From a virus: a stretch of 35,661 nt of DNA. The position numbers and the translations under genes were made by a program. The stretch covers positions 1 to 35,661 of the IMG/VR virus record IMGVR_UViG_3300023175_001596; one strand, given 5' to 3'. Under the pieces are notes generated by a model. That model made no database searches. It was not told where the DNA came from and worked only from the letters and a program-made list of their open reading frames with translations. Numbering within the stretch: position 1 is the first letter of the stretch; each line of letters starts with the position of its first letter. Positions 29,828-35,661 of this stretch are shown piece by piece.

Positions 29828-30847
29828 TTAGAGCCCAGATAGTTTGCGGATGTCGTCCATCTCTTCATCATATTGACTACTATTGATTTGATCCTCTGGT
29901 GCGTCCTCAATCTTCTTCTTTAGATGTGGAGGAAGATTGTGCTGCTTACCTTTGAGTTCTTTTTCTCGTGCTGCTTGCTCGCCTTCTGTTCTTCTTCCTG
30001 CAGATCCACCTGCACGTGTTCGACTAATGTTTGCTAAATGTCTGCGTTTTGCTTTCTTCTCTTCTCGTTCTACAGCCTCGTCATAGTCTGTGCCTAGATC
30101 CAATACTTTGTTGCCGTACATTCTTTTGAGTTTGCGGAATTTGGAGTTTGGAAGCGCCATGATGTCTGCGTTCTCATTAGGGACTTCAATGTCACCAGCA
30201 AAGCGATTATCGTCTTGGATGTCCATATAGTCATCGTCGTTAGGAACTATAAAGTATGTTCTGTCACTACGTCCTGAGAAGTTGTTACTACCTTCATCTC
30301 TGCCATCAATCTCTGTAAAGTATTTTTCATTCAATGCTTTCCAAAGTTCTTTCTTAAATTTACTTTCCATTGCCATTGGATCCTTTACTCTAATGTCTGA
30401 TTTTTTGTTGCTTGGTCCACCTGATACATTCTTTCTCAAAAAGTCTCCGTCTTGATATTTCTCATCTGGGGAGTTGTCCCAGTCACCATCGCCTTCTGCT
30501 TCTCCGCAGGGTTCGTCACCGTGGATTCCTCCACAAGTGTCACAAGTTGAAGGTCCGTCTAAATCTAATCCAAGAGGTTTAGATGGAGGCATCCCGTCCA
30601 AGTCTGGAGCAAGTGCTGGTCCAATTGGTGGCTTAATGTCTGGAATGTCCAGCCCAATTGGTGGCTTTGGTGCGTCACCTAATCCAATTGGCGGGAGAGC
30701 GGGTTTATCTAAACCCATAGGTGGTTTATCTCCACCAGTAAAGATTCCCATCAAATCTTTTATCTCTTGACTGTTTGTTCCGTTTAGCGATATATTTACG
30801 CTAGCTTCATTCAGCCCAGCCAATTTTTTCATGTCTTGTAAATTCAT
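29828..30847 (-). CDS. Pro/Gly-repeat phage protein between the giant gene and terminase
   Basis: A 339-residue protein starting MNLQDMKKLAGLNEA and ending MDDIRKLSGL, so both ends bear the same (D-h-x-x-L-(A/S)-G-L) tag. Residues about 38-95 hold a run of PP-(I/M)-GL repeats separated by Asp-containing spacers. CDTCGGIHGDEPC follows as a possible zinc site (about 101-113). The rest is charged and disordered-looking, with ALNEKYFTEIDGRDEG. It starts 1 nt after the giant gene's stop, with an AGGAAGG ribosome site. I infer a virion-assembly or packaging accessory because of its position; no family is assigned. Confidence 0.6.
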   Translation of the reverse strand: MNLQDMKKLAGLNEASVNISLNGTNSQEIKDLMGIFTGGDKPPMGLDKPALPPIGLGDAPKPPIGLDIPDIKPPIGPALAPDLDGMPPSKPLGLDLDGPSTCDTCGGIHGDEPCGEAEGDGDWDNSPDEKYQDGDFLRKNVSGGPSNKKSDIRVKDPMAMESKFKKELWKALNEKYFTEIDGRDEGSNNFSGRSDRTYFIVPNDDDYMDIQDDNRFAGDIEVPNENADIMALPNSKFRKLKRMYGNKVLDLGTDYDEAVEREEKKAKRRHLANISRTRAGGSAGRRTEGEQAAREKELKGKQHNLPPHLKKKIEDAPEDQINSSQYDEEMDDIRKLSGL

Positions 30848-30848
30848 A

Positions 30849-33800
30849 TTACCTTCCTGTTATAAAGTATTTAGCGTTCCTGTATGTATTTAATCTCTCA
30901 GTAAGTTTTTTCATCTTACGATACAATATTATTTTGTGAGATTCTGTTGTTTCTTCTTTATAATGTCCTGAGCTAAGTCTTCTAAGAATAAATTCTTCGT
31001 GAGCATCAGCACGTTCATCTTTATATGCTAGAGGATTTATTGCCTTTACTCTTTCATATTGCTTCTCAGCTTCTGTTGCTAAAAATCTTGCCATCTCTAC
31101 TTTTATACCAACAACACCGGATGCTCTTCCATTAAATATGTCATCAACATATCTTCTATCATTAGGATTTTTTATATTTTGGATAATTTGGTTATAGTTG
31201 TCTGTTAGAAAATATCCATCATAGTTATCGAGAACTTCTTGAAGGGCATACTTAGCATCTGTCATTTTATTTGGATCTACCATACCAAAGCCCAAAGCCC
31301 CTTGACTCAAATCAACTGTAGGTGCGTTTCTAGCATCATACCTTCCAGCTGGAGCAGTTGTTTCATTACTTCCTATAATAATAGGATGTCCTTCTGCAAA
31401 TACTTGATTGTTAGGCTCGTTTCGTATATCCTTAAATGTTTTACTTAAGACTTGTAATCCACCATTTTTGTCAATATTTATGAAATAATATGGTCCTTGC
31501 TTCCATCGTCTTGCTATACTTTCTACTCTTTTCCTAAACTCTCTCATATCACCGCTTGTTCTAGGTTGTTTAGGAACATCTCGAACAACACTTAATTTAT
31601 GAATATTAAACGGAGTCAAAGGCATTTCTACAGGCTCATCTTTTCCTGTTTCAGCATTTGGTTTAGACACTGTTACAGCAAATCCTCCTCCACCATATGT
31701 TTCTCCCATAAAGTTTTCTTTAGCCCATTTGTTGTTGAAAACTCTACCACCTGTAATATCGTTTTTCCATTGCTCAAGTCCGCCAAACCACCACTTTGGA
31801 TTGAAGGCTGATACAGAATCATATTGTAACATTCTAGCTACATATGCTCGTTTATCGTCATCGCTAGTATCATCGTTTCTTAAATAGGCATCTATTTTTT
31901 CTAAATCTTTTTCTCTCAATGCCATTAGCTCTTCATTAGTGTCATCTATCCATCCAGCTGCTACCATGAGAACTACTATATCATATACATCTAATAAATC
32001 AAGAGCCCATATAGCCAAACCAAATGCGGCACCAGGTACGGCACCAATAGCAGCACTGGTTGCAACTATTGCTATTCCTAATTTTTTAGCTATTGAAGTT
32101 GCGACTGATTTAGGCATCTTAGCTAATCTCTCAGCTATCTCTCTACTAGATGGGAGACTTTTTGATACGTTAGCTTTATGTTGTTTCTCTAAACTTTCTG
32201 AGTTAGCTCCTGCTTCTATCTCTTTTCGTTGAGCCTCTATTTTTGCTGTGCCTTTGTTTATTGCTGTATCTAATTTCTTTTGTTCGTCTCTTCCGCCTTC
32301 AAGTTCATCAAGTTCTTTAGCATCCTTAACGCCTAATCTATCAGCCTGGGCTCTATCAGCATCTGTTAGGTTTTTCTTGCGTTCTTCAAAGTTGCCGCCT
32401 GACGTTCGTTCGTCGATAGCTTTTCTCTCTTCTTTAAACTCGCCCCATGTATTTTTATTTTCTTCAGATACTGGAATTAGTTTTCCAGGACCAGCTTTGT
32501 TTATTGCGTCCTGTGTTGTGCCTGCCATCGTGTTTGTTTCTGGGCCAGCCATACTACTTGATGTAGGCTTTTGTAGTTCTCCGTCTTTTGGGGTAATGTT
32601 TCTTTGATTTATAGTTCCTGGTTGTTCTGAGTTTGCTACGCCTAAATCGCTTAATGCTTGTTGCATTTGAGCATCAGCTTTTTGAGGTATAGTAGCAGTT
32701 TTTAGTGGAGTAGTGGGACTGTTAAGTTGTTGTGCTACAGTGCTAGTAGCCATTTTGCCAGTAGTATTATTTCTCCACTGTGCTCCTAGCCATTCATACT
32801 CAGCACCGTTTACCATCTTTTTGTCACCAACAGTGTATTTTGTTTGTGTTGAGGATGGCGGTGATTGACCATTCATAGCAGCAATTTTATCAGCTTGTGC
32901 TTGAATTTCTGCTGCTGGGGTAGATGGTTCTGGTTCTACTGTAAGCTGACTTTTAGGATCAAAGTTTGGTGATGGATCTGGCTCTGCTAGCTTTCTTTGT
33001 TGGATATTGTCAAACTCTGTATTGGCTTGTTTTGTTAGTTCAGCTGATTTATCTCCAGCTGGTGCTGTGCCAGTCTCTGGAAATGTTTTAGCATCGCGCA
33101 TTTCTCGTTCAACAGATTGTTGTAGTTGTTCTGAGTTGGGAGAATTTTTTACAGAATTCCAATATGCTGTCGCTGCTTTATTTGTATCAGCTTGGAGTTG
33201 AGCTATCTCTCTTTCATAGGCAGCAGTTCGTCTAGCCCTTGCTGCTTCTTCTCTACCTTCAGCTCCTAATTTTTGAGCATCTTCAATATATTTTTTTCTT
33301 GCGGCTTGTTCTGCTGCCATTGCTTTTTCATATGCTGTATATGCTCGCATACTTTCACCTTCGGCATTTTGCATCAGCCGACGCATCTCTCTTTCATGTT
33401 TTTGCATAGCAAGAAGCTGTTCTTGCTTTCTAGCTATCGCAGCATTCTCTGCAGCTGATAGATTAGTTTCCAAACTACTACCAAAAGTAGAACCATCAAC
33501 CGGTCTATTGTTTGGTGTATGTGCTGCCAGTGTCTTGCTAATATTTGCCTGTCCCATAGCTTTTTCAAGTTTGTCTAAATCTATTGTGCTACCTTGCATA
33601 GCATTGGCAACAAACTTTGGAGCATTTTTATCTTTCCAAGTTACTTCTATAGACTGTGCAAACTCTTGAGGTTTTATTTGACCATGTGTTAATCTTTCTA
33701 GTGCTTCTTGCCCAGCGTCTGAAGTTAATGATTTATTCAGTGTAGAATCTTTAGCTTGGAATATGTTTAATAATTCTTCAGTTTTTGTAACTTTTGGGTC

Positions 33801-35661
33801 CACCAGTTCAAATGGAATGTTATTTCGTGTAACCCCGTTTTGCTGTATCCATGATGCTAAATCATCTCCTGAAAGAACTGTAGCAGAATTTCGGTATCGC
33901 TCTAAATCTATTTCTCCACTCGTTAAAGGTTTAGATTCTTTTGAGATTGGTTCTAGTTTTGCGTTGGGTCTTGGTAGCCTAGTATCAACATTAATCTCAA
34001 AGTTTTTAAGCTCATCCATAAAACCTCCATTGGTATAAGTGGAGTTATTAGATATTAGTCCCGCAGTAACTTGTTTCAAGTTTGTCTTACTTGCTTCTGG
34101 CAATCCACCAACATTTATTTTACTGACATATAGTTTAGTTAAATCAGTAATGTCATCTAATAGTTTAGGATTAATATTTTTCATTGATGCCCGCATGTCA
34201 TTTAGATACTTTTCTAAATTTCCATCTGGTGGATTATCAGCTCCGTCTAATATTCCTAGTAATAGTTTATGCTGAGCGTTATGTTCTATTTTAGGAAGCT
34301 CAGGCATCTTGTTAGGATCAAGAGCTTGAAGCACCTTGACTGGAGTGTTGCTATTGATATCTATTTTGATAGGACGATGGGTTGCAGGTGTTATGCCTCC
34401 ACCGCTTACTGATTGAGCTGGTGCAGGAATTTGATTTCCAAGTCTTAGTTGTTGAGCCGTAGGCATTTCTGCTTTTTTAGATTTCGTAGATGCCGGCGTT
34501 ATAATTGGCTCTTTAGGTAGAGCAGGCTTGGCAGGTTTTTCACCTCGTAATGCACCTGGGTCATCGAGATTAACTGGGACTGGTCTTTTGCTTGGATCAG
34601 TTGTTTTTGTCCTTAAAGTATCGTCAACATCACCACTTCCTTGTCGAGCTACTCCTGATTTACCTGGACCTTCTTTATCAAACTCTATTGGTGTATTTTT
34701 ACTTGGGGTAACATCATCGTATTTTGATAATGGATTTTCATTTGGGTTTTTTAGAAACTGTTGGCTTTTAGCTATTGCTCTTTCTTTGCTAGCGTCATCT
34801 ATACCTGTTTGCCATATAGGCTTTCTTTCTCCATATCCATCATTCGAACTAGTTTTAATGGTCTCTTTACCACCTGTCTTTTTTATTTGATCATTTCTTA
34901 GTGGCTGTTGCGGCCCATGTGGAGTGGGTCTAACGATTGGCTCTTTTATGCTTGATCCGCTTGGGGTAACATCATTGTATTTTGATAATGGATTATTTGG
35001 CTTTGGATTCTTAAGAAATTGTTGAGCTTTCCTAGCAGCATTCTGTCGTCGAAGTTCTTCAGGATCCAATTGCCCAGCAAGCTCGTCAGCGTGATTTGGA
35101 CTGGCGCTAGAACCAACACCTGCTTTTAATCTATCTGGGGTTCTCCTGTATTTAGGACCAACATCGTTTGTCCTATATCTATTAGCTAGTTCTGTATCAG
35201 GGTTAGATCCATCGTATGCTGCAGCATTTCTTCTTGCTAAATCATCAGCACTGCCTAATCTACTTTTGCTTATATCTGTCTTTTTAGATGCTTCCGGGCG
35301 TTGTCTAAATTGATCTTTTCTAGCATTGTCCCATTTATTGTAATTTGAATCGTAACCTGCGTATCTTTTACCGCCTAACCTTTGATGACTTCCTGCTACA
35401 CTGCTTGGACTAGTTAATTTTGATAATCTGTTTAATTTTCTAGTATTAATATCATCAGCTCTTCGTGCTATTTCTTCTGGGCTAGACGCTCTGTTTCTGC
35501 CCATACGAGTATTAGTTCTAAGATTTTGTTTTCGTCTAGTTTCAAAATCAGCAGCTCGTCTTCCTGCTTCATCTGGATTAGATGCTCTAGTTCTTCCCCT
35601 ATTAGCATCAACTCGAAGATTTTGTTTTCGTCTAGTTTCAAAATCAGCAGCTCGTCTTCCT
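30849..35661 (-). CDS. Giant repeat-rich phage protein, 5' end outside the window
   Basis: The frame runs from the right edge to the stop at 30849 (about 1600 codons visible). An ATG at 35504 is internal, because the same frame continues upstream through more repeats. The N-terminal part has 32-residue tandem repeats (G-R-R-A-A-D-F-E-T-R-R...R-A-S-N-P-D-E), then two QQFLKNP...NPLSKY-x-DVTPS repeats. A long disordered, Ser/Pro/Lys-rich region and a coiled coil with KHEREMRRLMQ and REEAARARRTAAYEREIA follow. A hydrophobic segment around 31945-32090 (IAIVATSAAIGAVPGAAFGL) may insert in a membrane. The C-terminus is more globular. It may be a virion or ejected protein (inference). Confidence 0.7.
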   Translation of the reverse strand, partial: GRRAADFETRRKQNLRVDANRGRTRASNPDEAGRRAADFETRRKQNLRTNTRMGRNRASSPEEIARRADDINTRKLNRLSKLTSPSSVAGSHQRLGGKRYAGYDSNYNKWDNARKDQFRQRPEASKKTDISKSRLGSADDLARRNAAAYDGSNPDTELANRYRTNDVGPKYRRTPDRLKAGVGSSASPNHADELAGQLDPEELRRQNAARKAQQFLKNPKPNNPLSKYNDVTPSGSSIKEPIVRPTPHGPQQPLRNDQIKKTGGKETIKTSSNDGYGERKPIWQTGIDDASKERAIAKSQQFLKNPNENPLSKYDDVTPSKNTPIEFDKEGPGKSGVARQGSGDVDDTLRTKTTDPSKRPVPVNLDDPGALRGEKPAKPALPKEPIITPASTKSKKAEMPTAQQLRLGNQIPAPAQSVSGGGITPATHRPIKIDINSNTPVKVLQALDPNKMPELPKIEHNAQHKLLLGILDGADNPPDGNLEKYLNDMRASMKNINPKLLDDITDLTKLYVSKINVGGLPEASKTNLKQVTAGLISNNSTYTNGGFMDELKNFEINVDTRLPRPNAKLEPISKESKPLTSGEIDLERYRNSATVLSGDDLASWIQQNGVTRNNIPFELVDPKVTKTEELLNIFQAKDSTLNKSLTSDAGQEALERLTHGQIKPQEFAQSIEVTWKDKNAPKFVANAMQGSTIDLDKLEKAMGQANISKTLAAHTPNNRPVDGSTFGSSLETNLSAAENAAIARKQEQLLAMQKHEREMRRLMQNAEGESMRAYTAYEKAMAAEQAARKKYIEDAQKLGAEGREEAARARRTAAYEREIAQLQADTNKAATAYWNSVKNSPNSEQLQQSVEREMRDAKTFPETGTAPAGDKSAELTKQANTEFDNIQQRKLAEPDPSPNFDPKSQLTVEPEPSTPAAEIQAQADKIAAMNGQSPPSSTQTKYTVGDKKMVNGAEYEWLGAQWRNNTTGKMATSTVAQQLNSPTTPLKTATIPQKADAQMQQALSDLGVANSEQPGTINQRNITPKDGELQKPTSSSMAGPETNTMAGTTQDAINKAGPGKLIPVSEENKNTWGEFKEERKAIDERTSGGNFEERKKNLTDADRAQADRLGVKDAKELDELEGGRDEQKKLDTAINKGTAKIEAQRKEIEAGANSESLEKQHKANVSKSLPSSREIAERLAKMPKSVATSIAKKLGIAIVATSAAIGAVPGAAFGLAIWALDLLDVYDIVVLMVAAGWIDDTNEELMALREKDLEKIDAYLRNDDTSDDDKRAYVARMLQYDSVSAFNPKWWFGGLEQWKNDITGGRVFNNKWAKENFMGETYGGGGFAVTVSKPNAETGKDEPVEMPLTPFNIHKLSVVRDVPKQPRTSGDMREFRKRVESIARRWKQGPYYFINIDKNGGLQVLSKTFKDIRNEPNNQVFAEGHPIIIGSNETTAPAGRYDARNAPTVDLSQGALGFGMVDPNKMTDAKYALQEVLDNYDGYFLTDNYNQIIQNIKNPNDRRYVDDIFNGRASGVVGIKVEMARFLATEAEKQYERVKAINPLAYKDERADAHEEFILRRLSSGHYKEETTESHKIILYRKMKKLTERLNTYRNAKYFITGR
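34703..35028 (-). repeat. Two-copy 60-66-nt repeat inside the giant gene
   Basis: Copies at about 34703-34768 and 34963-35028 encode QQFLKNP-x(2-4)-NPLSKY-(N/D)-DVTPS. The first 35 plus-strand bases of the two copies differ at one base, so this is a DNA-level duplication and not just protein similarity. Confidence 0.7.
35520..35661 (-). repeat. 96-nt tandem repeat at the right edge
   Basis: Bases 35520-35565 recur exactly at 35616-35661, giving a 96-nt (32-codon) period in frame with the giant gene. A diverged third unit follows at about 35410-35515 (R-A-S-S-P-E-E-I-A-R-R-A-D-D). The array runs past the window edge, so copy number is unknown. Confidence 0.8.

Noticed and set aside
30474-30770. 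Plus-strand 98-codon Pro/Ser-rich frame
   Set aside because: It is the antisense of the PP-(I/M)-GL repeats of the 29828-30847 gene; repetitive coding sequence keeps the opposite frame open by chance.
35504-35504. ATG at 35504 as the true start of the giant gene
   Set aside because: The frame continues upstream to the window edge through 32-residue repeats of the same type, so this Met is internal.
30849-35661. CRISPR array at the right-edge repeats
   Set aside because: The 96-nt repeats are contiguous and in frame with a long gene, without unique spacers.

Overview
The window is part of the genome of a T4-like myovirus (a tailed phage with a long contractile tail), most likely one infecting a marine bacterium. 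The T4 replication and recombination core is recognisable: gp41 helicase, gp61 primase, gp62 clamp-loader subunit, UvsW, UvsX, UvsY, gp32 and the gp17 large terminase. Around it sit genes typical of marine relatives: peptide deformylase, a NodU-type carbamoyltransferase, polysaccharide pyruvyl transferase, GT8-like glycosyltransferases and sulfotransferase-like proteins. The DNA is AT-rich, and genes are packed with 1-50 nt overlaps. I see no gene-free stretch above 300 bases. The host cannot be read from the sequence; Pelagibacter- or cyanobacteria-infecting T4-like phages are the nearest recalled relatives (inference).

Almost everything is on the minus strand and reads from the right edge leftwards. 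At 26790-35661 lies a late or virion block: a giant repeat-rich protein open at the window edge, a Pro/Gly-rich protein, the terminase and a 477-residue protein. At 24934-26772 are an SGNH hydrolase and three exported proteins, two of them lipoproteins. At 22030-24851 are gp32, tRNA-Thr(UGU), UvsX, a small acidic protein and UvsY. At 17217-22033 is a glycan island with two plus-strand glycosyltransferases between minus-strand ones. At 10292-17186 are an unknown 445-residue protein, UvsW, an unknown, gp62, a zinc-finger protein, two tandem sulfotransferase-like paralogues (one split by a -1 frameshift) and deformylase. At 9216-10302 are an HNH endonuclease and a miniature DnaE-like polymerase fragment. 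At 3127-8856 are a probable virion protein, primase, a 44-residue protein, carbamoyltransferase, helicase and a ferredoxin-NADP-reductase-like flavoprotein. At 1304-3107 is a three-gene membrane module resembling ExbB/TolQ/MotA plus ExbD/TolR/MotB. Small exported proteins fill the left end.

The regulatory signals are unusually readable. Two sites match TTGAC(A/T)-N17-TATAAT and share the downstream string GAAAGTAT; a third, before gp32, is close. Four sites match NATAAATA, the T4 late-promoter form. Several place the predicted transcription start at or beside the start codon, suggesting leaderless mRNAs.

The most notable items are the ExbB/ExbD-like pair with a fused DUF2135-like domain, the miniature DnaE that keeps its catalytic aspartates, the T TTA AAA TAA slippery junction inside a sulfotransferase-like gene, a reductase with a CDGSH-like cysteine head, and two paralogous cysteine-motif small exported proteins. 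All functional calls come from reading motifs by eye; no database search was possible.
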